Assembly: GCF_022369515.1 (NCBI RefSeq)
Contig: NZ_CP059724.1
Span: 1,860,001 to 1,924,000, forward strand
Source: Paenibacillus sp. 19GGS1-52
Lineage (GTDB): Bacteria; Bacillota; Bacilli; Paenibacillales; Paenibacillaceae
Reading direction: 5' to 3'
DNA length: 64,000 nt
Shown here: positions 18,331-26,713 of the stretch, piece by piece
Position numbering within the stretch: position 1 is the first letter of the stretch
Layout: each line of letters starts with the position of its first letter
Translations under genes and position numbers: made by a program
Notes under the pieces: generated by a model
Databases searched by the model: none
Seen by the model: the letters and a program-made list of their open reading frames with translations, nothing else
Told to the model about the DNA's origin: nothing

Positions 18331-18374
18331 CTAAAGCCTTCGTATTCCTTAAGGGGAATAGAGGGCTTTTTTGC
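18331..18374 (+). terminator. Terminator between the floA operon and yqfC
   Basis: The outer stem AAAGCCT / GGGCTTT with an inner ATTCC...GGAAT arm is followed by a T-run at 18367-18372. It separates the yqeZ-floA unit from the sporulation genes. Confidence 0.75.
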
Positions 18375-18456
18375 TTTTGCTTCCATGACTTCAACTCATA
18401 AAAAAAAGTGTTGCCGCATAAGGTGTACAGAAGGCAGGAAGGGGGAGCGTCTACTT

Positions 18457-18750
18457 ATGACCCGTATCGGCCGCAGGCTGCGGGGATGGACAAACGGGGT
18501 AATGGATCTTCCGCAGGATTTACTGCAGAATATGCCCCGAATCACCCTGATCGGCAATAAGGAGTTATACATTGAGAACCATCGTGGCGTGCTGCATTTT
18601 TCCTCCGAGCAGTTGACGCTTGCGTTAGTCAAAGGCTCGCTTGTTATAACAGGCAAAGAGCTTGTAATCCGCAATATTTTAGGCCAGGAACTGGCTGTAG
18701 AGGGCATTATCGAGGAAATCAGGTATATAGAAAGCGAGGAGAAATCATGA
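18457..18750 (+). CDS. yqfC: YqfC sporulation protein
   Basis: This 97-residue protein fits the YqfC family of sporulation proteins (about 93 residues), whose genes are expressed in the mother cell. The core PRITLIGNKELYIENHRG followed by LVIRNILGQELAVEG is characteristic. ATG 18457 has GGAAGGGGGAG about 7 nt upstream; the open frame extends upstream without support. Its last four bases overlap the yqfD start (ATGA), so the two are coupled. Exact function is not known. Confidence 0.9.
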   Translation: MTRIGRRLRGWTNGVMDLPQDLLQNMPRITLIGNKELYIENHRGVLHFSSEQLTLALVKGSLVITGKELVIRNILGQELAVEGIIEEIRYIESEEKS

Positions 18751-19937
18751 AGGAACCGCCTATGTCATCACTGCGGGGGTTCGTTACACTGCATGTGACG
18801 GGACCGCAGGTGGAAAAATTCATAAACGCTGTAACCGGAGCCGGCATTGTTATTTGGGATGTAAGGACTGCTGGGAGCGGCGTTTCTCTGAAGCTTCTGC
18901 TGGATGATTTCTATACTCTCCGGCCGCTTTTAAAAAAGACAGGCTGCCGCATGCATGTCTCTGGTCGGCATGGCGTCCCTTTTATGGCAGCTAGAATGTG
19001 GAAGCGTAAATTTTTTACCATCGGGTTATTTCTGTTTGGTGTTTCTCTCCTGCTCCTGTCATCTATGATATGGAGTATTAAGATCGAAGGGAACGAACAT
19101 ATTGCTTCAGAGGATATATTAGCGGCAGCCCACCAAGAGGGCATATACCCTTATCAGTGGATTTGGCGTCTGGACGAACCGGACAAGCTTGCAAGGGAGC
19201 TGACAGCCCGTCTGCCGGGCATTACATGGATAGGTCTAGAACGTACGGGGACGAGCATTACCATTCAGGTAGTGGAGGCTGAACAGCCTGAGACCAAGCC
19301 TCTGCTCAGTAAGCGTCATCTGATTAGCAGAACTGATGCGGTGGTCACCGAAATATATGCTGAGCAGGGCAGGCCGGTTGTAGCACGCAACTCACGGGTC
19401 AAGAAAGGTGATATTCTAATTTCGGGAATTCTGGGTGATGAAGAGAATGCGCAATATGTAGTTGCCAAAGGGGACGTCAAAGGTCTAGTGTGGCATGAAT
19501 ACAATATAGCCGTACCACTGAAGACAACGGGCAGCTCCTATACGGGAGAACGTAAAGATCGAACTTACCTGGTGCTTGGCAAATGGGCCATTCAGCTGTG
19601 GGGTTATGGAAAATCGACGTTCGAGAAGTCGCGGACACTTACAGAACATGATCCACTTGTCTGGCGCTCACTGGAACTGCCGCTGGGCTGGATGACTGAG
19701 AAGGAGCTGGAAGTCAAGGAAACCGCGGATACTCGTACTCCAGAGGCAGCGCAGCAGGCAGGTATGGAGCAGGCGAAAAAAGATATTTTGGCGCGTTATG
19801 GTATGGATAGCGTAATCAAAAGTCAAAAAATTTTGCATGAGAAGAAAGAGAATGGTAAAGTTTATATGAAAGTACTTTTTGAAGTGGAAGAGAGAATCGC
19901 AGTAGAACTTCCAATAGTAAACAACCGAGGAGAATGA
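18747..19937 (+). CDS. yqfD: YqfD sporulation membrane protein
   Basis: YqfD (396 residues) is a conserved sporulation protein, related to stage IV sporulation proteins of spore formers. It has an N-terminal cytoplasmic domain (about 1-90), one strong membrane segment (about 91-110) and a long C-terminal extracytoplasmic part. That part starts IEGNEHIASEDIL, resembling POTRA-like modules of FtsQ. The region VVARNSRVKKGDILISG resembles a barrel-sandwich patch. The start ATG 18747 overlaps the yqfC stop. TTG of phoH follows 6 nt after its stop. It is expected to be under mother-cell sigma-E control, which was not checked. Confidence 0.9.
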   Translation: MKEPPMSSLRGFVTLHVTGPQVEKFINAVTGAGIVIWDVRTAGSGVSLKLLLDDFYTLRPLLKKTGCRMHVSGRHGVPFMAARMWKRKFFTIGLFLFGVSLLLLSSMIWSIKIEGNEHIASEDILAAAHQEGIYPYQWIWRLDEPDKLARELTARLPGITWIGLERTGTSITIQVVEAEQPETKPLLSKRHLISRTDAVVTEIYAEQGRPVVARNSRVKKGDILISGILGDEENAQYVVAKGDVKGLVWHEYNIAVPLKTTGSSYTGERKDRTYLVLGKWAIQLWGYGKSTFEKSRTLTEHDPLVWRSLELPLGWMTEKELEVKETADTRTPEAAQQAGMEQAKKDILARYGMDSVIKSQKILHEKKENGKVYMKVLFEVEERIAVELPIVNNRGE

Positions 19938-19943
19938 GGCTAC

Positions 19944-20915
19944 TTGTCAGAACAGACTGCAAGCATTCGTATATCTTTGCAAAATGCGGGAGAAGCGCAA
20001 TCCCTGTTCGGCCCGCAGGATGTATTCTTACAAATCATCGAGAGTGAAATTCCCGCCATTATTGATTCGCGCGAAGCGGAGATCACAGTTCGCGGAGCCG
20101 AACAAGCAGTGGACATGCTGGCAGAATTATTCAATGTGTTGCTGTCCTTGATTCGCAGTGGTTATATATTAAGTGAGCGGGATGTACAGTATGCTGTGGA
20201 GCTGGCGAAGGATTTTCGTGCCGACCAGTTGCTCGATTTGTTCAAAGGGGAAATTACGACAACTTTTCGCGGTAAGCCTATCCGCGTCAAAACCATTGGC
20301 CAGAAGCATTATGTGACAATGATTAACAAGCGTGATATTGTATTCGGAATTGGTCCTGCGGGAACCGGTAAAACCTACCTCGCGGTTGTGCTCGCGGTTA
20401 AGGCGCTGAAGGAAGGTTCCGTCAAGCGTATCTTGCTTACACGTCCGGCAGTAGAAGCAGGTGAAAGCCTAGGCTTTCTTCCGGGAGATTTGCAGGAAAA
20501 GGTAGATCCGTATCTCCGTCCGCTGTATGATGCCTTATATGACGTTATGGGTCCAGATCAGGTCGCGAAGGCGCTTGAACGAGGACTTATTGAAATTGCA
20601 CCACTCGCTTATATGCGGGGGCGCACACTGGATGATTCTTTTATTATCCTGGATGAAGCCCAGAATACGACACCTGCACAAATGAAAATGTTTCTAACTC
20701 GGCTCGGTTTTGGCTCTAAGATGGTCATTACGGGGGATGTTACCCAGATCGATCTGCCCCGCGGCAAGAAATCCGGTCTGATTGAAGCCCAAGTGATTTT
20801 ATCCGGCATAGAAGAGCTTGGCTTTGTCTATTTTACCGAACAGGATGTAGTAAGGCATTCCCTGGTGCAGAAAATAATCGTTGCCTATGACCGCTCTGCC
20901 GAAAACCTCGAATAA
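19944..20915 (+). CDS. phoH: PhoH family ATPase
   Basis: This 323-residue PhoH-like ATPase has an N-terminal KH-like region, Walker A GPAGTGKT (137-144), LTRPAVEAGESLGFLPG, and Walker B IILDEAQNTT followed by ITGDVTQID. In Bacillales it always neighbours ybeY, and an RNA-processing or rRNA-maturation role is inferred from that link. TTG 19944 follows GAGGAGAATGAGG. A second, PIN-fused PhoH protein lies at 54894-56225, so this strain has both forms. Confidence 0.94.
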   Translation: MSEQTASIRISLQNAGEAQSLFGPQDVFLQIIESEIPAIIDSREAEITVRGAEQAVDMLAELFNVLLSLIRSGYILSERDVQYAVELAKDFRADQLLDLFKGEITTTFRGKPIRVKTIGQKHYVTMINKRDIVFGIGPAGTGKTYLAVVLAVKALKEGSVKRILLTRPAVEAGESLGFLPGDLQEKVDPYLRPLYDALYDVMGPDQVAKALERGLIEIAPLAYMRGRTLDDSFIILDEAQNTTPAQMKMFLTRLGFGSKMVITGDVTQIDLPRGKKSGLIEAQVILSGIEELGFVYFTEQDVVRHSLVQKIIVAYDRSAENLE

Positions 20916-20929
20916 AGGGGATTGTCTTC

Positions 20930-23185
20930 ATGGCTTCAAAGCAACCATTCAAATTAAGAGGATTAGTATATAGTACCAACGGCTGGAAGTATAGCGCGTT
21001 AACGCGCTATGCTCTTTTCCTGTTATTAGGGCTTGTCTTCTACTTCAGTCTGGCGCCTGATCTGCTGCCTAAGCGATATGATATTAAAGAGGATACCCAC
21101 AGTGCCAAGGAAATTACAGCGCCTAAGCAGATCCTCGACAGCAAGGCTAAGCTGAAAGCCCAGGAAAAAGCGGCTGAGAATGTAAAAGAACGGTATGCGA
21201 TTATCCCAATGAGGTCTGATAACCTGGTAACCTCTCTATTGGATCGTATTGACCGTCTAAATCAGGATGATCTGATTTCAGAGACCGACAAGACGGCCAT
21301 TTACCGTGAGGAAATTCCGCAGCGGGCCAACGATTTTATCCTTAATTTTGTAACATCGAACCGTAACAATGGCACTTATTCCGATACGCTTCTGGATGAA
21401 ATGCAGTCCATCATTAAGGAGCAGGCTTATGTGATTCCCGAGGAGACGTTTATCAAAATACCGCGTCTGACCTCCCAGGATATTATCGAAATGAAGCCGG
21501 TTGCCCGTGATATTGTCACCAAGCTGATGAACGATCAGATACAAGATGCCCAGACCGCACGGGCCAAGGTGGCTGAGCAGGTCAGTATTAGCTCTCTGAC
21601 CCAGCGCACGGCTCGTGAGGTTGTGCAGGAACTGGTGCGGCTAGTTCTGACAAGCAATAAGTTCTACGATGAGGAAACTACGAAGGAAGCGAAGGTTCAG
21701 GCCCGTGAGGACACACCAGATGTGTTCATAGAGCAAGGGGATGTGCTTGTTGCCAAAGGGCAATTGATTACTCCCGAGCTGTATTCTCTGCTGGATGAGA
21801 ACGGCCTGCTGAGTAATGAGGTCAATTATTGGCCGCAACTTGGACTGCTGATGCTGGCAGCTTTGCTCTCCGCAGGACTACTGATGTTTATCCGCTATTC
21901 CGGAGGCACCTCTACTTTCAAGTATAATAATTCCCAGTTATTGATGCTGGTGCTGGTATTCGGTATAACCATTATCTCCATGCGTCTAGCTGCTTTTTTG
22001 CAGACAGATGTCCGGTCTTATATAGGGTTTCTAGCTCCGGTAGCCATTGGCGCTATGCTGATCGCCATGCTGCTGGATATGACACTGGCTTATTTTTGTT
22101 CCATATTATTCAGTATTCTTGCCAGTATTATTCTGAATGTGCAGCAGGATACAGTATTTGATTTTAACTTTGGGTTCTTTGTGCTTATCGTGTCCTATGT
22201 GGCTATATTTGCCACGCATCGGGCCGGTCAGCGTTCAACACTGCTTAAAGGCGGAATCATGGTCTCTCTATTCGGCTGCGTAACTGTTTTTATGCTGACG
22301 ATACTGGGTGGAGGAGTATGGAATGAGTTAGATACCTTATATGCTATCTGCTTTGCCTTCGCCAGCGGTCTCTTGACCGCAGTGCTGGTCATAGGACTGA
22401 TGCCATTCTTCGAAGCTACCTTTGGTATTCTATCAGCGCTGAAGCTGGTAGAGTTATCGAACCCGAACCATCCTCTGCTGCGCAAGTTGCTTATGGAAAC
22501 ACCAGGAACCTACCATCACAGCGTAATGGTTGGCAATTTGTCAGAAGCGGCGGCGGAAGCGATTGGTGCGGATGGACTGCTCTGCCGTGTGGGTTCGTAT
22601 TATCATGATATCGGCAAAACGAAGCGACCTTTTTATTTTATTGAGAATCAGAATAATATGGAGAATCCGCATGACTTGATTGAACCGATGCTCAGCAAAT
22701 CCATCATTGTGTCCCATGCCCGCGACGGGGTGGAAATGCTGAGGGAATATAAGCTGCCCAAGCCTATCCGCGACATTGCGGAGCAGCATCATGGGACTAC
22801 ATTCCTGCATTATTTTTATCATAAAGCACTGAAATTAGCCGAAGAAAAAGGGAATGAGCCTGATTTTACCGAAGATGATTTCCGTTATCCTGGACCCAAG
22901 GCACAATCGAAGGAGTCAGCGGTGGTTGGTATTGCTGACAGTGTAGAAGCGGCCGTACGCTCCTTGCGCAAACCGACGGTCGTACAGGTGGAGACGATGA
23001 TTGAGAAAATTATCAAGAGCCGGCTGGATGATCATCAATTCGACGAATGCGATCTAACGATAAAGGAACTGGATATCATTGCGCGAACGCTGAAAGAGAC
23101 GGTTATGGGCATTTTCCATTCCCGGATTGAATATCCAGAGGATATACGCAAGCCGAAAAAAGAAGAAGGGGCTGTTAATACATGA
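20930..23185 (+). CDS. pgpH: PgpH-type 7TM-HD phosphodiesterase
   Basis: This 751-residue protein has an N-terminal membrane segment (about 25-42), a large extracytoplasmic 7TMR-HD region (about 45-285) and seven membrane helices (about 290-490). A cytoplasmic HD domain follows, with GTYHHSVMVGNL and YYHDIGKTKRP as metal-binding motifs. This is the architecture of PgpH, which degrades cyclic di-AMP and so affects potassium and cell-wall homeostasis. It is 14 nt after phoH, and its stop overlaps the ybeY start by 4 nt. The Bacillus name is yqfF. Confidence 0.92.
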   Translation: MASKQPFKLRGLVYSTNGWKYSALTRYALFLLLGLVFYFSLAPDLLPKRYDIKEDTHSAKEITAPKQILDSKAKLKAQEKAAENVKERYAIIPMRSDNLVTSLLDRIDRLNQDDLISETDKTAIYREEIPQRANDFILNFVTSNRNNGTYSDTLLDEMQSIIKEQAYVIPEETFIKIPRLTSQDIIEMKPVARDIVTKLMNDQIQDAQTARAKVAEQVSISSLTQRTAREVVQELVRLVLTSNKFYDEETTKEAKVQAREDTPDVFIEQGDVLVAKGQLITPELYSLLDENGLLSNEVNYWPQLGLLMLAALLSAGLLMFIRYSGGTSTFKYNNSQLLMLVLVFGITIISMRLAAFLQTDVRSYIGFLAPVAIGAMLIAMLLDMTLAYFCSILFSILASIILNVQQDTVFDFNFGFFVLIVSYVAIFATHRAGQRSTLLKGGIMVSLFGCVTVFMLTILGGGVWNELDTLYAICFAFASGLLTAVLVIGLMPFFEATFGILSALKLVELSNPNHPLLRKLLMETPGTYHHSVMVGNLSEAAAEAIGADGLLCRVGSYYHDIGKTKRPFYFIENQNNMENPHDLIEPMLSKSIIVSHARDGVEMLREYKLPKPIRDIAEQHHGTTFLHYFYHKALKLAEEKGNEPDFTEDDFRYPGPKAQSKESAVVGIADSVEAAVRSLRKPTVVQVETMIEKIIKSRLDDHQFDECDLTIKELDIIARTLKETVMGIFHSRIEYPEDIRKPKKEEGAVNT

Positions 23186-23679
23186 GCCTAGGAATTATAT
23201 GGAATAATGAACAAGCTGAATACGAGATTAAAGACAGTCTTATAACGCTGCTGGAGAGCATTCTACAAAAGGCGGCAGAAGCGGAAGGGATTATCAAAGG
23301 TGAGGTTGACCTTACTTTTGTCGATAATGAACGTATCCACGAATTGAACCGAGAATATCGGGGGATTGACCGTCCCACGGATGTACTTTCTTTTGCCATG
23401 AATGAATCCAGTGAAGATGAGCCGGAAATTATATATGAAGTGGAAGAGGGCGAAGAGCTGGAGGAATTTCCGGACATGCTTGGAGATATTATTATCTCAG
23501 TAACCCGCGCACAAGAGCAGGCTTTGGAGTACGGGCATTCTCTGGAACGGGAGCTTGGTTTCCTGTTCGTGCACGGATTTCTGCATTTGCTTGGCTACGA
23601 TCATCAGGATGACGCATCTGAGGCTGAGATGATGTCCAAACAGGAACAAGTACTGATCCAGGTTGGGTTGACCCGCTAA
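23182..23679 (+). CDS. ybeY: YbeY endoribonuclease / rRNA maturation factor
   Basis: YbeY is a single-zinc metalloprotein needed for 16S rRNA 3'-end maturation and ribosome quality control. The zinc motif H-x3-H-x5-H is present as H131, H135 and H141 (HGFLHLLGYDH), and the family block RPTDVLSFAM is at about 64-73. ATG 23182 overlaps the pgpH stop, and its own stop shares one base with the dgkA start. An acidic insert (about residues 75-97, EDEPEIIYEVEEGEELEEF) is longer than in many homologues. Length is 165. Confidence 0.96.
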   Translation: MSLGIIWNNEQAEYEIKDSLITLLESILQKAAEAEGIIKGEVDLTFVDNERIHELNREYRGIDRPTDVLSFAMNESSEDEPEIIYEVEEGEELEEFPDMLGDIIISVTRAQEQALEYGHSLERELGFLFVHGFLHLLGYDHQDDASEAEMMSKQEQVLIQVGLTR

Positions 23680-24074
23680 TGGTCAAGAACACGGCGGTAG
23701 GCCACAAAAAGTTCTGGCACTCTTTTCGTTTTGCGGCACACGGCATTGCCGGAGCCTTTCAATCCGAGCTTAACATGAAAGTGCACAGCTACCTGGCTGT
23801 AGTTGTTCTTATTGCTGCCGCCGTATTCAGACTTCCAGCAGCCAGTTGGATGCTGTTGCTGCTCGCGATCACACTTGTGCTGACCGCCGAACTGCTCAAT
23901 ACGGCCATTGAAGCGACGATTGACCTAGTATCGCCTGAGGTTCATCCCTTGGCAAAGAAAGCCAAAGATACCGCCGCCGGAGCCGTGCTTCTATCGGCGG
24001 TGTTTGCTCTTATAACTGGGCTGTATGTTTTTTACGGTCCCGTGATAGACTGGATTACTGGACTTATGTCATAA
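23679..24074 (+). CDS. dgkA: Diacylglycerol/undecaprenol kinase family protein
   Basis: This 131-residue integral membrane protein has three membrane helices (about 38-52, 55-72, 97-118). The DgkA signature ELLNTAIEATIDLV lies at about 72-85, followed by HPLAKKAKDTAAGAVLL. Gram-positive members phosphorylate undecaprenol rather than diacylglycerol, which is inferred here by family. The start shares a base with the ybeY stop. The next gene, cdd, is separated by 310 nt holding a terminator and repeats, so this is probably the end of the phoH-pgpH-ybeY-dgkA transcript. Confidence 0.93.
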   Translation: MVKNTAVGHKKFWHSFRFAAHGIAGAFQSELNMKVHSYLAVVVLIAAAVFRLPAASWMLLLLAITLVLTAELLNTAIEATIDLVSPEVHPLAKKAKDTAAGAVLLSAVFALITGLYVFYGPVIDWITGLMS

Positions 24075-24100
24075 TCAATATACAACTTAAGCTTAGAGGA

Positions 24101-24136
24101 GAGGCGGACGAGCGTTTTGCGACTCCGCCATCTTTT
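24101..24136 (+). terminator. Possible weak terminator after dgkA
   Basis: GGCGGA (24103-24108) pairs with TCCGCC (24124-24129), followed by ATCTTTT. The T-run is short, so termination may be partial. Confidence 0.5.
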
Positions 24137-24149
24137 AATTGAGAAGGTT

Positions 24150-24375
24150 TGTAGCATATGCTCACAAAACTAAACCGTATGCTTCCGAAGCCAGTTTTGT
24201 GCGAAGCTGTTCAGGGAAGTTATGCTTACAAAACTTAAGCATATGCTTCCGAAGCGAGTTTTGTACGAATCTATTCAGAGAAGTTATGCTCACAAAACTT
24301 AAGCATATGCTTCCGAAGCGAGTTTTGTTGCGTAGAGAATTCAAGTAGCTAAGCTTCACAAAACTTTTAGGAGGA
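24150..24375 (+). repeat. cdd leader: tandem 64-66 nt repeat with alternating arms
   Basis: Four copies of ACAAAACT (24164, 24228, 24292, 24358) alternate with three complementary AGTTTTGT arms (24193, 24257, 24321). Each unit also contains an AAGCATATGCTT-like palindrome and CTTCCGAAG. The fourth ACAAAACT is followed by TTTAGGAGGACA, the ribosome binding site of cdd. Each AGTTTTGT can pair with the arm before or after it, so alternative RNA structures are possible. The shorter version before hit (13863-13967) ends identically. Confidence 0.75.
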
Positions 24376-24384
24376 CAGGAAACT

Positions 24385-24804
24385 ATGGATTCTGCTCTAC
24401 TTCTTCAAGAAGCGATTAAAGCACGTGCCAATGCATATATTCCCTATTCTCGTTTCGGAGTCGGCGCTGCGCTGCTTGATCAGGATGGTCATGTTCATCA
24501 CGGCTGCAATGTGGAGAACGCAGCTTATGGTCCTACCAATTGCGCAGAACGTACCGCGTTGTTCCGTGCAATTGCGGATGGTCATAAAGCTGGTTCCTTT
24601 AAGGCTATCGCTGTTATTGCTGACACTGACGGACCCGTATCGCCCTGTGGAGTCTGCCGCCAAGTAATGATTGAACTGTGTCCACCAGATATGTTGGTCA
24701 TTCTCGGAAACATGAAGGGTGATATCGTTGAGACTACAGTGCGCGACCTGCTGCCCGGCGCCTTCGGCCCGGCGGATCTGGAGCAAGGACAAGCTCCCGA
24801 GTAA
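24385..24804 (+). CDS. cdd: Cytidine deaminase
   Basis: This 139-residue homotetrameric-type cytidine deaminase converts cytidine and deoxycytidine to uridine and deoxyuridine in pyrimidine salvage. The zinc site is C53-A-E55 with C88-G-V-C91; E55 is the catalytic proton shuttle. The N-terminal AYIPYSRFGVGAAL block is conserved. ATG 24385 lies 9 nt after TTTAGGAGGAC, at the end of the repeat leader. In Bacillus, cdd is directly followed by era; here a 728-nt repeat-rich gap separates them. Confidence 0.96.
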   Translation: MDSALLLQEAIKARANAYIPYSRFGVGAALLDQDGHVHHGCNVENAAYGPTNCAERTALFRAIADGHKAGSFKAIAVIADTDGPVSPCGVCRQVMIELCPPDMLVILGNMKGDIVETTVRDLLPGAFGPADLEQGQAPE

Positions 24805-24844
24805 GTGAGGACATGTATTTGGTTAAGCATTTAGCATCTGGACG

Positions 24845-25048
24845 ATTCTATTGCACTCTGTGCAGTAGAATCGCCTCGATATAGCTTCAATTGCTATTCT
24901 ACTGTACTTAGTACAGTAGAATTACTTAAATAACCAGTATATGGCCCTAACCTGTTAATTCTACTGTATAGAGTGCAGTTGAATTAACAATCAGCCCGCT
25001 TTCCGTCCAATCTACTGCACAAAGTGCAATAGATTGGACGGAAAGCGG
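24845..25048. repeat. Palindrome array 3: four 27-nt units, spacing 51/62/51
   Basis: Four 27-nt palindromes lie at 24845-24871, 24896-24922, 24958-24984 and 25009-25035. They share arms of the form ATTCTACTGNAC and its complement around a 3-nt loop. The second is perfect (12-bp stem), and the first and fourth have one mismatched pair each. Flanks extend the fourth into a 53-nt palindrome (24996-25048). Centres are 24858, 24909, 24971 and 25022, exactly the 51/62/51 pattern of array 1. The spacers (24, 35, 24 nt) are unrelated to each other. Confidence 0.85.
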
Positions 25049-25400
25049 ATCTAAGCCAGCGGCGATACTCGCATTGGAACACAATACCGCTGCCGCTACT
25101 CACTCTGTTGTTCTCACTCTGTCGTTGAGTAACTTTCACCTGTAAGCGCTGCGGCAAAGCCGCCAGCGACTCCACGTTCAACTAGTGTTGTATAATCATC
25201 ATAAAGTCAATCAACGCTGCAAGTTCTTCTCACGGAGAGCGGAATGCGAGCCGTGTAACCTAGTCTGCACTAGTAGTCCGCGCCGCAGTCAAGCGTGTTC
25301 CCGCAGGGAACGTAAGCGCTCCAGCCCAACTGTCACTTTATTCCCCTAAAAGTAAGCAGTCACGCCATTTCCGGGTGTCCAGAGGGCCGGGGCCTTGGGG
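25049..25400. other. Non-coding stretch with small hairpins
   Basis: No credible reading frame is present. I see a hairpin around GCGGC AAA GCCGC near 25147-25170 and GTTCCC GCA GGGAAC at about 25298-25312. A TTGTATAAT box near 25187-25195 is not obviously linked to a gene. Confidence 0.45.
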
Positions 25401-25401
25401 T

Positions 25402-25459
25402 CCCCCTTGGCTAAGGGGGATTTAGGGGGATCGAAACGCTATAGGGGGATTGAAACGCT
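25402..25459. repeat. C/G hairpin and 19-bp tandem direct repeat upstream of era
   Basis: CCCCCTT (25402-25408) pairs with AAGGGGG (25413-25419). Two direct copies of TAGGGGGATYGAAACGCT follow at 25423-25440 and 25442-25459, 19 bp apart. They end about 75 nt before era, so they may fall within or next to the era promoter region, where I find no convincing consensus boxes. Confidence 0.6.
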
Positions 25460-25532
25460 TTAAAGAGATCAAAAAAGGGTATCATAAGGTTACAAGAAAT
25501 TGAAAAAGGCAAGCAGTCGAAAGGAAGATTAT

Positions 25533-26426
25533 ATGAAATTCAAATCAGGGTTTGTCGCCATTATTGGCAGACCAAACGTAGGTAAATCGACATTGATGAA
25601 TCAGGTTATCGGTCAGAAAATTGCCATCATGTCAGATAAACCGCAGACGACCAGAAATAAAATCCACGGTGTCTACACGACCAATGATTCGCAAATTGTG
25701 TTCCTGGACACACCGGGTATCCATAAAAGACAGTCCAAGCTGGGTGATTACATGAACCAGACGGCCATGAGCACATTGGGTGAAGTTGAAGCAGTGCTGT
25801 TTCTTGTAGATGCATCCGAGGGAATGGGCGGAGGCGACCGTTATATTGCAGAACATTTGAACGGACTGAAGACGCCAGTTATTCTCGTACTCAACAAAAT
25901 CGATAAGATTGAGCCGGAAGCATTGCTTCCATTGATGGCGGAATACCAAAAGCTGCATGATTTTGCCCAAATCGTACCGACCTCTGCCAAGTTTGGCAAC
26001 AATGTTAACACGCTACTGGAGCAAATCGCCAAATATTTGCCGGAAGGACCTCAGTATTACCCGTCGGATCAAATTACTGACCATCCGGAGCAATTTGTGT
26101 GCGCGGAATTGATCCGTGAGAAAATATTGCAGCTAACCCGCGAAGAAGTGCCGCATTCTATTGCGGTAGCTATCGAAGATATGAGCGTAGAGCCTAATGG
26201 CGTTGTGCATATCTCTGCGGTTATTTTTGTAGAGCGTGATTCCCAAAAAGGGATCATTATCGGTAAGCAGGGAGCTCTGCTGAAAGAAGTGGGCAGACGG
26301 GCCCGTACGGATATTGAGAACCTGCTGGGTTCGAAGATTTTTCTGGAATTATGGGTAAAGGTGAAAAAAGATTGGCGCAATCAGGATCGCGTTCTGCGTG
26401 ATTTGGGCTTTCATAAAGACCTTTAA
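25533..26426 (+). CDS. era: Era GTPase
   Basis: Era is an essential GTPase that binds 16S rRNA and helps assemble the 30S subunit. The N-terminal G domain has G1 GRPNVGKS (12-19), G3 DTPGIH and G4 NKID; the C-terminal KH domain contains [18 protein letters not shown] 25533 sits about 6 nt after AAAGGAAG and yields 297 residues; the frame is open 11 codons further upstream but without support. Its 16S rRNA role matches nearby ybeY and rpsU. Confidence 0.96.
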   Translation: MKFKSGFVAIIGRPNVGKSTLMNQVIGQKIAIMSDKPQTTRNKIHGVYTTNDSQIVFLDTPGIHKRQSKLGDYMNQTAMSTLGEVEAVLFLVDASEGMGGGDRYIAEHLNGLKTPVILVLNKIDKIEPEALLPLMAEYQKLHDFAQIVPTSAKFGNNVNTLLEQIAKYLPEGPQYYPSDQITDHPEQFVCAELIREKILQLTREEVPHSIAVAIEDMSVEPNGVVHISAVIFVERDSQKGIIIGKQGALLKEVGRRARTDIENLLGSKIFLELWVKVKKDWRNQDRVLRDLGFHKDL

Positions 26427-26533
26427 ATTCTTCTCCCTGCTCCCTTGGCAGGAATTGCAAGGATAGAACCTGTCCTAACGCACATCCTAACTTCGAAGAA
26501 ACATCGTGTTTTCAGAAGAAAGGATGAATACGA

Positions 26534-26677
26534 ATGCGAGACTTTTCGTGGAAGTATTTTGCAATGACTGGAGATGTCGATGCTTATCTGTTGTACAAGG
26601 AAGCACATATTCCACAGGGCGAGGGTGGAACGCTGCTGGTGGAGGAAGAGAAGGTCTGTGATGAAGAAGCACAATAA
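26534..26677 (+). CDS. yqzL: YqzL small protein
   Basis: This 47-residue reading frame begins MRDFSWKYFAMTGDVDAYLLYKE. It matches the YqzL family, small Bacillales proteins encoded between era and recO. ATG 26534 has an AAAGGATG site about 9 nt upstream, and the frame ends at TAA 26675-26677. Function is unknown. Position, length and the W-K-x-F-x-x-T-G-D-x-D-x-Y-L pattern make the call firm despite the short length. Confidence 0.85.
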   Translation: MRDFSWKYFAMTGDVDAYLLYKEAHIPQGEGGTLLVEEEKVCDEEAQ

Positions 26678-26713
26678 GGACTGGTTGCTTGCCGAATGGT
26701 TGGGGGACGAGGC

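Noticed and set aside
24139..24348. 69-codon frame upstream of cdd
   Set aside because: It is the translation of the 64-66 nt repeats, with recurring peptide fragments, no ribosome site, and alternative pairing arms.
24845..25048. CRISPR array reading of the four repeated units
   Set aside because: The units are palindromic, vary from each other, and spacers of 24 and 35 nt alternate. No cas gene is near and the same geometry recurs with other unit sequences.
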